Assembly: GCA_036785705.1 (NCBI GenBank)
Contig: JAWUZG010000353.1
Location: 62,001 to 126,000 of the forward strand
Direction of reading: 5' to 3'
From: Acanthornis magna
Lineage: Eukaryota; Chordata; Aves; Passeriformes; Acanthizidae
DNA: 64,000 nt
The notes under the pieces were generated by a model. That model was not told the origin of the DNA, searched no databases, and saw only the letters and a program-made list of their open reading frames with translations. The number at the start of each line of letters is the position of its first letter. Within the stretch, counting starts at the first letter, position 1. The translations under genes were made by a program, and so were the position numbers. Positions 34,839 to 45,959 of the stretch are shown one piece after another.

Positions 34839-35954
34839 GGCTGCTTCCCAAGGGACCATCCTAACCAGTGTCCTAAACAGGCCAAAGTTTGCCCTCCAGA
34901 AGACCATAGTGGAAGTTTTATTGATGCCCCTACTGACTTCACCAATTATTGAAACCTTCATAATTTCATGATCACTGTCATTTCATGGGGTCACTGTACC
35001 CCAGACAGCCTATGATCACCACATCTCCCACCAAGTCCTCCTCTGTTTGTAAAAAGCAAGTCCAGCAGGGCCCCACCCATGGAAGACTCGCTCACCAGCT
35101 GTGTCAGGAAGTTCTTCCACATGCTCCAGGAACCTCCCAAACTGTCTCTTCTCTGCTGTGTTGAGTTCACAGCAGACATCCTACAGGATAAAGTCTCCCA
35201 CGAGAACAAGGGCTGACAATTATGACATATCAGCCAGACACAGAATAATTCATCCACCTCTTCATCCTGATTGGGTGATGTCTAACAGACTCCCACCAGG
35301 GTGTCAGCCTTACTAGACTTCCCCCACAGGCACTCAACAGGCCTGGGTTTTCACCCACAGGCACTCAACCTTATCATCACTATCCTCAGGCTCTAGACAG
35401 TCAAAAGATTCCCTAATGTGCAGAGCCACCCCACCACCTCTCCATCCTTGCCTGTCTCTTCTGAAGAGCTTGGAGCCATCCTTTGCAGCGCTCCAGTCAT
35501 GGAGCCACCCCCCCATGCTTCCATGACAGCAACTATGTCAGAGCTTTCCTGCTGCACTACAGCCTCCAACTCTTCCTGTGTGTTACCCACACTGCTGCAT
35601 TGATGTAAATACACTTCTGCCGGACTGCCAATTTTGCCCCTAATTCTGGCTTGCCACCCCCACATTTATCTCTAGTGAGCCTGGTCTCATCCCCTTCCTC
35701 CTTCAAACCCAGTTTAAAGGCCTCTCAATCAGCCCTGCTAACTCATGAGCTGGAATCTTAGTCCTTGCCAGATGGGTGAACCCCATCTGTCTCCAGCAGG
35801 CCTGGTGCTATATAAACTGCCCCATGATCTAAACACCCAAAATTCCACTGATGGCATCAGCCTTTAAGCCACTCATTGATAACATGGGTTTTCCCGTCCC
35901 TTTCAGCATTCATCCTGGCTACTGAAGGAATCAAGACTACCACCTGTGCTTCTG

Positions 35955-36867
35955 TGTCTTGGTTTGAAACACAGGTGTCTGCTAAGGAAGGTGGGAATCT
36001 CCCGTAGAATAGAGAATGTGAACCCCCATCCCTATAATATATATAATAAAAAGAATTATTATAACTTTGGAATTAAGGGCTTTCAGGCAAAGATATGGGA
36101 AAAGGAATAACAGTTCTTTACTAGGATCTATAATGAGGTAAACAATCAATAACAACAATAGTAACAACAAACAAAACCAAAAAACCCGGTGGCAGATGTC
36201 CCTGAGCTGCCAGGCACTTTCCTGTTTGGTGCAGTTACAGTCACAGCCAGCAGGGGTGCTGTTGGCTCCCAGCCAGGCAGGGCAGGTGCGATGACTCCCG
36301 CCCAGCTGCAGGGGGCGCTGTGGCGCGAGGTCAGGTCTGTGTCATGTGGGTAATGGCGGATGGGCTGGGCAGAGAAGGCATGCAGCAGGACGGGTTGGGC
36401 AGGGAGCTCAGAGCAGGGAGATGGAGAGGCTGGGCCAGCCCACCCAGGCCAGCCAGCAGAGAAAGGTGGCAGGAACTCCACAGTTGTGGCAGGCAGGGCA
36501 AGGCACGGCGGGAACCAGGTCCCCTTTCGCAGCTGGGAGGCGTGCCCTCCTGGAGGGGAAAAAGGGGTTGGAATCCCATGCCCCTTTCCCAAACAAAACT
36601 CACCCACCAGGTAGAGAAAAGCAGTGCAGAGCTGGGCTTTTTCCGCAGTTGCAGCAAAAAGGAGACAGCTTTTTTCACTGCTCTCCCCTCCAAAATCCAG
36701 TGAGCAAGTGACTCCGTTATCAATCCCCAGATCTCTCCTGCCCTCGCCACACCTGGCCAAAATTTTTTGTCTCTTCTGTAAGAGTAAATGGTCCTTAAGT
36801 ATCCAATCCTTGGTTACCTAGCAATGGAATGGGGAAAAATTCCACCCACCCCCTCCAATCTTCAATA
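35955..36867 (-). mobile_element. Solo LTR of the 0.9-kb ERVL family, second copy in CR1
   Basis: TGTCTTGGTTTGAAACAC to ATCTTCAATA (terminal CA mutated to TA). Flanks TTCTG and TTCTA are a near-perfect 5-bp duplication. Same family and orientation as 33932-34838. Confidence 0.8.
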
Positions 36868-36960
36868 TTCTATCCTTTCAACCAGGCAACCCAGTGCCTT
36901 GAAGTCCTTATGGTTTAAGGAGGTTCAAAGGGTTTTAAGGGCGTTCAAAGGTGCTTAAGG

Positions 36961-38289
36961 GGATTTAAACCATGCCCCCTTTCCTGCTGGGACAGACCCC
37001 ATGGCAGGCTGTGGAGGGAGGCCCCAGTTCCCAAACCAAGGGGTTGGGGCTGAGGGAAAGGGCTGGTTTCCAAACACCCCTGCCCCCCCCCCCGCCCCCA
37101 AGGGGTAAATCTGGAACAAACAGCAACTCCTTGTTCCTGCTGGGTGATTCCCATTGACATCCCATGTCTCTTCCAATCAGGAAGATCCCACCAGAGAGGT
37201 GGCTAAAAAGCCAGTGGAAACAGTACCACTTGAATGGGTCAAGATCTTTATTTTCCCCCTTTTTTCATTCCCACAGACTCCACATTGCCTCCTAGCTCTG
37301 TGTACTGTCCCTTGTATCCCACAGCCAGGTCAAGACCCTTGCTGCAGAATGTGGCTCTGGAGGCTCCATCCCAGCTGGGATGGATCCCTCTGTGCAGGGC
37401 CAAGTGATGCTTCCCCATTAAGCAAAGAACTGAGAGGATTTATTGTATTTTTACAGATTTTGCTGATCCTGATGCAATCAAAGTGTGTTTCTGCCTTTGT
37501 GTTTTGGTTGGGGCTTTTTGTTTTGGGTTTTTTGTTGTTGTTGTTGTTGTTGTTGTTTTGGGTTTGGTTTTGGATCTTTTTTTGTTTTTTCTGGTTTAGT
37601 CCACATTTTTGCTGGCTCCTGCTCAATCCATGCTCCTCTGCAGTGCTACCAAGCTCCTCCGCTCCCTAAAATCTGGGTGTCCCCTGTCTTATTTAAACAG
37701 TGACTCTGCACCCCCAAAACATCCAGGCTCACACTGTATAGTAGCTTTTGATTTTTAATTTTCCAATGGGAATGTAAAGCTTGATCTTTAATATTTTTTC
37801 CTGGCTTTTTCTGCTCTTTTCCTGCAATAACACAATATTTAAAGTAAATATTTAAGCGGAATAACAAATGGTCAAACTTGGATAGTGACTTGTATCCTAA
37901 AGGGTGTTAAATCCCCCCACAGTGAATTCCTCCTGGTGGGGACCCCAATTCCCATAAAAACAGCAAGGGGAGGGCTGGAAAAGTGGGTTTTCTCCAAGAG
38001 CTGACCTGATTGGGGGCGGTTGATTCTACCTTTTTATATCCAAAAAAATGCTTTAAAAGGGCTATTTTCCAGGTGTCACCATGCCATGCAGATGAGGAGC
38101 TGGAGGTGGGACACAGAGCATTCTCTGGCACAGGAGGCACTGAGGGCCCCAGAGAGAGACACTGGAGCTGTTGCTTTGTTTGGACTTCAATAAAACACTG
38201 AAATTTGGATTGAACACCTGGATTTGGATTTTGATTAACTCAATAGCAGGAATTTCTCAAGCAGAGAGGGGACATGGAGGGTAGGGCTA
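36961..38289. other. Unrecognised stretch with a (TTG)n microsatellite
   Basis: Contains a TTG microsatellite at about 37531-37557 and AATAAA near 38190 (TCAATAAAACACTG). Open frames are low-complexity (for example an Asn-rich minus frame made by the TTG repeat). No domain recognised. Confidence 0.5.
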
Positions 38290-38348
38290 TGTGGTGGTTT
38301 TGCAGACGTCATAGGTGCCTGGCATTTAGCAAGGGTCAAACCTCGACA
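38290..38348 (-). mobile_element. 59-bp deletion remnant of the 1.3-kb LTR
   Basis: Starts TGTGGTGGTTTTGC and ends AGGGTCAAACCTCGACA, the two ends of the LTR family at 16157 and 24835, with nearly all of the middle gone. GGCTA is duplicated exactly at 38285-38289 and 38349-38353. The insertion is therefore genuine, and the internal deletion happened before or after integration. Confidence 0.85.
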
Positions 38349-39334
38349 GGCTATAACCCAAAAGCTGCACTGGAAGCATCTGAAGCTTACGCTGCCAAGC
38401 AGGAAGCAGGGGAAGAAAAGGTCTTATTACCTCTAATGAGGCTGAATTTGGTAGATGAAGCCCCTGGCCCCATTTGGCTTTTCCAACTCCCCTTGTGTTG
38501 GTAGCAGCCTCAATCTCTTCCCTCCATCTGCCAGTTGCAAGGTGCCAGGACAAGGATGCCTGCAGCCAAACAAACCCCTGGGAACCACCCTGAGGCTCTC
38601 AGGAATGTCTCACAGGGATTTGGGGGGTTTTCTGAATCCCTCAGGGAGGTTTTTATATTTAAGGCTGCTCAGTGGAGTAAAGAAGTGGAGAGGAGAACCT
38701 TCTAGCATGGGGCAGAACAGCAGACCCCAGCGGGATGGAGCTCACAGCCATGAGAGACTCCAGAAAGCATCCACAGGTTACTGAGATGTTCATTCTCCTC
38801 CCCCATAATTATCGAGATGCACCTAATTCCTGTGACAGTGAAGCCACCTCTCTTGGAAGCTGATGGACAGGGCTTGGCCCTGTGGCGATGCTGGACTCTC
38901 CAACAGCTCAAAGGGAAGAGAAAATCCAGCAACAGCACACAATCTGGATTTTTGGTGCAGCCAGGCTGGGAATTGTCAGGTTGGGGTGCAACACCAGGGT
39001 GAGGATCATGAAACAATCAGTCTGTGGTCCTCAAGTAGTTGAGACACAGCAGGACCATGTCGTTGGTCCAGAGGGAAGCTTCCAAAGCTGGAAGAACACA
39101 GGAGAGGAGTCAGAGCCATGGCCTGACCACTCTGGACACACTCATTCCGGTTCCAGGGGCTGCAAGGCTCTCCTTCACCCCAGTCCCTCACTCCAGGGGC
39201 TTTACCCACTGTTCTGGTCCCCTATTTCCCTCATACTTCCATTTTCCTTCCGCCAGGGCTGCTGCAGGGCTGGAATTTGCTACCACAAGGCCTCTGCAGA
39301 ACAGGGACACCCCAACATAGGCTGTTCCACCCAG

Positions 39335-39628
39335 CTATGGTGCTGGAGGGACAATGTGCCAGCAGATCAAAAAGGCAGTCCAGAGGAGGACAAAGCCCCC
39401 ATTCACCCCATTTCCCCAGGATCTATGCTCCTTGTACCCAGAAAATTTTGGAAGACTCCCAGGTCCCCAAAACCCATCAGAGTTGTCCATGGCCATTGGT
39501 ACCTTGCACTCACAGGAGAGCCCCAGCCAACGCTCCAGCCACACTCTGCACTCAGCCATGCCAGGGTGAGTGGAATTCAGCTCACACAGGTAACACACCT
39601 GGGAGAGGAGAAACACAGACACAGACAT
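39335..39628 (-). other. Open minus-strand frame with an acceptor-like start (candidate exon)
   Basis: A minus frame opens after CTCCTCTCCCAG (near 39602) and reads VCYLCELNSTHPGMAE onward for about 85 residues with a regular set of Cys and Trp residues, ending at 39335. A GTACCA or GTGAGT could serve as donor about 100 bases in. I do not recognise the protein, and the frame may be chance in GC-rich DNA. It stops right beside the ERVL 5' LTR. Confidence 0.25.
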
Positions 39629-39634
39629 GGATAG

Positions 39635-40567
39635 TGTTGAAGGTTGGGGGTGGGGGGGGAGGGGGCGGAACTTTTCCCCATTCTCTTGCTCAGTATGACC
39701 AGATATTTAAGGACCGTTTAAGAAAACCATTAAAGGATGTGGCCAGGGCGTGGTGAGGGGAGGAGAGATCTGGCCAGCGGTAACTCAGGCACTCACTCAC
39801 TGGATTTGGAGGGGAAAGCTGTGAAAAAACTGCTGCCTCCTTTTGGCTGCAACTGTGGAAAAGCCCAGCTCTGCACTGTTTTCTCTACCTGGTGGGTGAG
39901 CTTTCGTTTAGGAAAGGGGCATGGAATTCCAACCCCCTTTTCCTCTCCTGGAGGGTGCATTTCCCAGCTGCGGTTGCATCTGCTGCAAAAGGGGCCCAGC
40001 TGCCACCACCCCACACCCCACCTGCCACAACTGCGGAGTTTCTGCCACCTTTTGCTGGCTAGCTTGGGTGAGCCCACCCGGCCACTCCATCTCCCTGCTC
40101 TGAGCTCCCTGCCCAGCCCGTCCTGCTCACGCCATCCCTGCCCAGCCCGTCCTACTCACAACATCCCTGCCCAGCCCATCCACCATTACCCACGTGAGAC
40201 CGACCTGACCTCACGCCACAGCGCCCCCTGCAGCTGGGCGGGAGTCATCACACCTGCCCTACTTGGCTGGGAGCCAACAGCACCCCTGCTGGCTGTGACT
40301 GTAACTGCACCAAATGGGAAAGTGCCTGGCAGCTCAGGAACATCTACTACTGGGTTTTTTGGTTTTGTTTGTTGTTACTATTGTTGTTATTGATTGTTTA
40401 CCTCACTATAGATCCTAGTAAAGAACTGTTATTCCTTTCCCCATATCTGTGCTTGAAAGCCTTTGATCCCAAAGTTATAATAATTCAGAGGGAAGGGGGT
40501 TCACATTCTCTATTCTAAGGGAGGTTCCCACCTTCCTTAGCAGACACCTGTCTTTCAAACCAAGACA
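39635..40567 (+). repeat. 5' LTR of the ERVL provirus
   Basis: 933 bases, TGTTGAAGGTTGGG to CTTTCAAACCAAGACA. Contains a GTT-rich stretch near 40375 and AGTAAAGAACTGTTATTCC near 40418, shared with the 3' LTR and the three solo or partial copies at 33932, 35955 and 57483. Confidence 0.85.
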
Positions 40568-40571
40568 GATC

Positions 40572-40589
40572 TTGGCACCCAAGGCGGGG
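40572..40589 (+). other. Primer binding site of the ERVL provirus
   Basis: TGGCACCCAAGGCGGGGC begins a few bases after the 5' LTR end, the position and TGG start expected of a primer site. I cannot assign the tRNA with confidence. Confidence 0.55.
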
Positions 40590-40685
40590 CCTGAGGGCAT
40601 TGAGAGAAAAAGGTGCAAAAGGAATAACAGTTTCTGGGAGGCCCACTTCAGTGTGCTGAACATAGAAACTTCACTAAGAGGCACC

Positions 40686-41561
40686 ATGTGGTCTAGCATA
40701 CCTTGGTTCAGCTGGCACATGCTCATGGCCACATTTTTCCCATTTGCAGCTTCCTATCTAAACATGGGTCCTATAACTAAGGCCATTGTGGCTGTTATCC
40801 AGTTAGCACAACAGGTCAATAAGGTGAGGAATGTATGGATTTTTCACATCCTTTGGACAGCAGGCACATGGTTACAGGGCTTAAACACCTTGAGTACATA
40901 TTTTTGGAGTCTGTTTGGTAATGGCACCTTTTGTGAGGAGATGACACCAGGGGAAGCTTTTTCTCAACCCTTCACCCGTTTCTTTGGGTCTACCCTACCA
41001 GTGCTCAAGGGGTTCAGATACTCTCTAAATGTTAATGGTGCCATACAGTGGTTGGCATTGCTGATAGGTCTATTCAACTTTGCATACCGAGAGAGGGTGA
41101 GACGGCCCTGGGTAACCACTCTAACAGCTGCCCCAGGGAATAGGAATGCTGCCCCAGAGACTAGAGATGCTTCCACAGAGCCTAATGATGCCGCCACAGA
41201 GCCTAGGGATGCCGTCCCAGAGAGCAGGGGTGTTGCCACAGAGACTAGGGTTGTTGCCACGGAGACTAGGGCTGCTGCCACAGAGCCTGAGGCTGTCCCA
41301 GAGCCTCAGGGTTCCCCCGAACCTGACCCTGTCCCTGAGCCTGACCCTGCCCCATGTCTTGACCCTGTCCAACAGCCTGCCTCAGAAACTAACTGCCTGG
41401 ATTGGGTGGGGGTACTGGTGGAGGAGATGCACAAGATAGACCAAGTGCTGAGGGAATACACTTCCCCATCTGGTGTGAAATCCTCTCCTTGCCCCAAAGG
41501 GGAAGAGTCTGATGGTGTATCAGCAGAACCCACATGTTACAACCATCCAGCTTCCAACTGA
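40686..41561 (+). pseudogene. ERVL gag, N-terminal part with hydrophobic segments
   Basis: First ATG at 40686 in a frame open from 40572, 291 codons. The first half has three hydrophobic stretches: about residues 1-28 (MLMATFFPFAASYL), about 55-85 (VWIFHILWTAGTWLQGL), and about 120-135 (AIQWLALLIGLF). The middle is encoded by a drifting repeat of GCCACAGAGACTAGGG units, giving ATEPRDAVPES- and PEPDPVPEPDP-like tracts. The C-terminal part (DWVGVLVEEMHKIDQVLREY) looks helical. Gag proteins are not normally membrane-spanning, so the segments may be amphipathic helices or an unrelated upstream ORF. The frame ends at 41561 and gag continues in another frame, which implies a frameshift. Confidence 0.55.
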
Positions 41562-41994
41562 ACCACGAGAGCAGTCACAGCCAGCAGCAGTCACCCCTGT
41601 ACAGCGGAGGAAGTATAAAACCAAAAGAGCATGCCCAGTTAATGATGATGGGGAACCAGGGCCCTCACAACCAGCAGGGGAGCCTGAGCCTATAATCACC
41701 ACAGAGTCCCTGCCGTACGACACTATCCGTAATCTGCAAAATGACATTTTGCGACGAGGGCACGAGGCTTTCTCAACCTGGTTACTTCAGATTTGGGACC
41801 TTATGGGCCAAGGAGTGCAGCTGGATGGTAATGAGGCAAGGAATTTGGGTGCCTTGGCACAGGACCCAGGTGTTGACAAGGTGTTCATGAGGGAGCCAGG
41901 GCCCCTTTCTCTCTGGGAGAGGCTTTTAATGAGTGTAAGAGAGAGGTTTGTTCACAAAGACAGAATGCAGGAGCACTACTGTAGACTGCCCTGA
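41512..41994 (+). pseudogene. ERVL gag, capsid-like part
   Basis: A 160-codon frame overlapping the previous one by 50 bases in a different frame. After a basic linker (RRKYKTKR) it reads LPYDTIRNLQNDILRRG, WLLQIWDLMGQGVQLDG, NEARNLGALAQDPGVDK and LWERLLMSVRERF, helical segments of the kind found in ERVL capsids. It ends in a TGA, and gag similarity continues weakly to about 42250. It begins without an ATG, so it was part of a longer gag before the frame break. Confidence 0.6.
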
Positions 41995-42364
41995 AAGACC
42001 ATTGAAGAAGGGATCCAATGGCTGAGAGAAGTGGCAGTGCTTTTTGGGAGGGACGGACAGCACAAAAAGTGTCCGGCTGTCCCTGTCCCTGTCCCACTTC
42101 TGTCCTGGCAGCACAGGTATGTGAGCTTAAGGAGGACAACACTAGCCGGGGGGGTCTGCCAAAGCGAAGGTAGCCTCAGCTTCCCATGGCTGACCTGCTG
42201 GGTACAACAGAAGGGAAGATGAGGTGTCAGATCCCCTTGAAGGAACCTCTGGAATGTATGCCCAGGAAGGGAATGATAACCAGGGCTAGAGGCGCCCTGC
42301 CTCTAGCCAGGTAGAGGCATGAGAAAACCATGTCTTTTGGACTGTGTGGATTCGATGACCTGGT

Positions 42365-43914
42365 ACATCAGAGCCACGGAAATATGAAGCATTGGTTGAT
42401 ACAGGTGTGCAGTGTACCTTAATGCCATGGGGACGTGTCGGGGCAGAACCCATTTCTATTGCTGGGGTGACAGAGGGATCACAGCCGTTGACCCTGGTGG
42501 AAGCTGAGGTGAACCTGACTGGGAAGGAGTGGCAGAAACATACCATCATGACTGGTATGTCAAAGACCCGAAAGGATTCAGAAGGGCTTTTGGAATAGCT
42601 GCTGTCGAGGCAGAGGGCGTTAGGCAATTGAATGCCTTGCCTGGACTATCAGAGAACCCTTCTGCAGCTGGACTTTTGAAGGTGGAGGAGCAACAGGTAC
42701 CAATTGCCACCTTGACAGTGCACCACCGACAGTACCAAACAAATCGACATGCTGTGATTCCCATCCACAAGATGATCCGTGAGCTAGAGAGCCAAGGGGT
42801 GGTCAGCAAGGCCCACTCACTCTTCAACAGCCCCATCTGGCCTGTGCACAAATCTGAAGGAGAATGGAGATTGACTGTGGACTATCGAGCCTTGAATGAG
42901 GTGACTCCACCACTGAGCGCTGCCGTGTCAAACATGCTAGAGCTCCAGTATGAACTGGAGTCCAAAGCAGCAAAGTGGTACGCCACTATTGACATTGCAA
43001 ATGCATTTTTCTCCATTCCACTGGCAGCAGAGTGCAGGCCTCAGTTTGCTTTCACCTGGAGGGGCGTGCAGTACACCTGGAACCGACTGCCCCAGGGGTG
43101 GAAACACAGTCCCACCATCGGCCACGGACTGATCCAGGCTGCATTGGAAAAGAGTGAGGCTCTGGAACATCTGCAGTACATCGATGACATCATTGTGTGG
43201 GGGAACACAGCAGAAGAAGTGTTTGAGAAAGGAGACAAAATCATCCAGATTCTTCTGGAAGCTGGTTTTGCCATCAAAAGGAACAAAGTCAAGGGGCCTG
43301 CCAAAGAGATCCAGTTCCTGGGGGTGAAGTGGCAAGATGGATGGCGTCAGATTCCCACCAAGGTCATCAATAAGATCACAGCGATGTCCCCACCAACCAA
43401 CAAGAAGGAGACACAAACTTTCCGAGGCACCATAGGTTTCTGGAGGATGCACATCCCTGAGTACAGCCAGATTGTGAACCCTCTCTACCTGGTGACACGC
43501 AAGAAGAATGATTTCCAATGGGGCCCTGAACAACAAGCCTTCGCCCAGATCAAGCAAGAGATCGCTCATGAGGTAGCCCTTGGCCCAGTCAGGACAGGAC
43601 CAGAAGTGAAGAATGTGCTCTACTCTGCAGCCAGGGGTAATAGTCTGTCCTGGAGCCTCTGGTGCCTGGCAAGACTCGAGGTCATCCACTGGTGCTCTGG
43701 AGCCGAAGTTACAGAGGGTCTGAAGCCAACTACACTCCCACAGAGAAGGAAATTCTGGCAGCCTATGAAGGAGTCCAAGCCGCCTCAGAAGTTATTGGCA
43801 CGGAAGCACAACTTCTCGCACCCTGACTACCGGTGCTGGGGTGGATGTTCAAAGGAAAGGTTCCCTCCACCCACCACGCCACCGATGCCACATGGAGTAA
43901 ATGGATTGCCCTAA
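42365..43914 (+). pseudogene. ERVL protease remnant and reverse transcriptase
   Basis: The protease active-site segment reads ALVDTGVQCTLMPW (GAT ACA GGT at 42398) in one frame; RT follows in another at 42529-43914. RT motifs in order: FNSPIWPV, WRLTVDYRALNEVTPPLS, TIDIANAFFSIPL (first catalytic Asp), FAFTWRG, LPQGWKHSP, YIDDIIVWG (catalytic YxDD at 43177-43188), FLGVKW and FRGTIGFWR. The core of RT is unbroken for about 370 codons. After about 43680 the frame reads nonsense, marking a frameshift in the connection domain. Confidence 0.85.
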
Positions 43915-44059
43915 TCACACAGCGCACCCATATTGGAAACCCGAATCACCCTGGGATCTTGGAAATAATTACAAATTGACCGGAAGGTGAAAACTTTGGT
44001 CTCACTGACGAAGAGGAGCAGGAACAGGTGACTCACGCAGAGGAAGCTCCACCCTACAA

Positions 44060-45170
44060 CCAACTGCCTCAAGATGAAACACGCTACACTCTCTTCACTG
44101 ACGGTTCCTGTCGCGTTGTGGGGGCAAACTGAAAATTGAAAGCAGCTGTATGGAGCCCCATACGGCAGGTTGCAGAGGCTACAGAAGGAGAAGGTGGATC
44201 AAGCCAACTTGCCGAACTCAAAGCCGTTCAGCTGGCCCTGGACATTGCTGAAAGAGAGAAGTGGCCAAAGCTATACCTGTACACTGATACATGGATGGTA
44301 GCCAATGCTCTGTGGGGTTGGTTGGAAAGGTGGAAAAAGGCCAACTGGCAGCGTAGAGGAAGACCAATCCAGGCTGCTGACGAATGGCGAGACATTGCCA
44401 CTCAGGTAGGAGAGCTACCTGTGAAAGTCCGTCATGTGGATGCCCATGTCCCCAAGAGTCAAGCTAATGAGGAACACCGAAACAACAAACAGGTAGATCA
44501 GGCTGCAAAGGTAAAGGTATCACAGGTAGATTTAGATTGGCAGCACAAAGGAGAGTTGTTCCTAGCCCGATGGGCCCATGATGCCTCAGGCCATCAGGGC
44601 AGAGATGCCACCTATAAGTGGGCACGAGACCGAGGGGTGGATCTAACCATGGACTGTATCTCCCAGGTAATCCATAACCATGAGACATGCACTGCCATCA
44701 AGCAAGCCAAACGGGTGAAACCCCTGTGGTACAGGGGAAGGTGGTCCAAATATAAGTATGGGGAGGCCTGGCAGATTGATTACATCACACTGCCTCAAAC
44801 CCGCCATGGCAAGTGCTATGTGCTCACAACGGTAGAAGCCACCACTGGGTGCCTGGAGACCTACCCTGTGCCTCACGCCACTGCCCGTAACACCATCCTG
44901 GGCCCTGAAAGGCAAGTCCTTTGGAGGCGTGGTACCCCTGAGAGAACTGAGTCAGACAACGGGACTCATTTCAAAAATAGCCTCATAAACACCTGGGCTA
45001 GGGAACATGGCATCAAGTGGGTGTACCGTATTCCCTATCATGCACCCGCTGCTGGCAAAGTGGAGCGATGCAACAGCCTAGTAAAAACCCCCTTGAAGGC
45101 TCTAGGTGGGGGGACTTTCAAAAATTGGGAACAGCATTTAGCCAAGGCCACCTGGCTAGTTAACACCTGA
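44060..45170 (+). pseudogene. ERVL RNase H and integrase
   Basis: RNase H starts with LFTDGSCRVVG (44093 on), is broken by a TGA near 44130, then continues as 344 open codons from 44136: ELKAVQLALDIAE, YLYTDTWMVANAL and a HVDAHVP segment. Integrase follows: the zinc-domain remnant, then the catalytic core WQIDYITLP (first Asp), ESDNGTHFKNSL (second Asp) and GKVERCNSLVK (Glu). This is the DDE triad in order. The frame ends at 45170 (LVNT stop) in the C-terminal domain. Confidence 0.85.
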
Positions 45171-45432
45171 GGCTCCACCAACAGGGCTGGCCCTGCCCAA
45201 TCTGAACCCTTGCAAACACCAGACAGGGATAAGGCTCCACATGAGAGGCATGCTGGGAAAAATGGTTTGGATTAATTCTGCCTTGAGCAAAGATAGACCC
45301 ACCCATGGGGTTGTCTTCGCTCAGGGACTAGGGTGTACCTGGTGGGTGATGCAAGAGGATGGAGAGACATGATGCATACCTCAGGAGGACCTCAGTTGGG
45401 GTTGAACTGCCCGTAGCACTGTGCCTGCATCC

Positions 45433-45489
45433 ATATCTGTATGTATATATGTATATATGTATATATGTATATATGTATATAGGTATATA
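45433..45489. repeat. TATATG microsatellite (left half)
   Basis: ATATATGTATATATGTATAT units end exactly at the ERVK LTR; the same repeat resumes at 53903-53975. This was the ERVK target. Confidence 0.85.
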
Positions 45490-45959
45490 TGGAGAGTCGC
45501 GAGAAAATAGCACACACACTCCTACTTCCACTTTATTATTATGAGACAAGCATTATTATAGATGAAAGACACTGTCCACGTGCTCTGAGGGTTCATATGA
45601 TTGGTTAGTAGCTCTTGTCCATTCACCGAATTTCTTACGGTGATTGGCTATCTACTTGTGTTCATGCGTCTATTCTTGCTTGCTATAGGCTGTTAGTTTT
45701 AAATGCAATCTGCTTGATTCAGCTAACGTTATGTAAGCTGTAAGTTTCTCTGTCTTGTCTCTCTTCCTCTATGTTGCTGACAATCTTGGCTCCTGTTCCT
45801 CTTGTTCCTCTCTATCTCCTTGTTAGATACATTTCAGGGCCAGGTAACAAAGACTGAGCTGTGTATGAATGCTGAACTGTGCACATACACACCATCTATT
45901 CGGGAACAAAGGCTGGGTTGTGCACGATGTGGCCCTGCTCTATAAGCCATTCTTCTACA
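45490..45959 (-). repeat. 3' LTR of the nested ERVK
   Basis: On the plus strand, GGAGAGTCGCGAGAAAATAG to CCATTCTTCTACA. It lacks the 17 bases (TGGAGGTATTGGTGCTA-like) present in the 5' LTR near 53450. The minus strand has an AATAAAGTGG polyadenylation signal near 45530. Confidence 0.9.

Larger units (their letters stand above)
32196..36960 (-). mobile_element. CR1 LINE carrying three LTR insertions
   Basis: CR1 on the minus strand in four pieces: 32196-32284, 32796-33931, 34839-35954 and after 36867. Minus frames show RT sequence (FRKGGSCLTNLISFYDQVT at about 33090; LLTHVDTHKSLGSDGTHPRG at about 33380) and endonuclease sequence (LLDLLFTNR at about 35050; FRRDRQGWRGGGVALHIRES at about 35440). 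RT lies left and endonuclease right, as expected for a minus-strand copy. It is longer than the other CR1 pieces here but has many stops, and it is split by LTRs at 32285-32791, 33932-34838 and 35955-36867. Its 5' end is vague. Confidence 0.8.

Noticed and set aside
37330..37626. Asn/Lys-rich minus frame
   Set aside because: Produced by the TTG microsatellite.
38882..39634. 250-codon plus-strand frame ending at the ERVL LTR
   Set aside because: Begins at a GTG rather than an ATG, has no domain, and overlaps an equally long minus frame.
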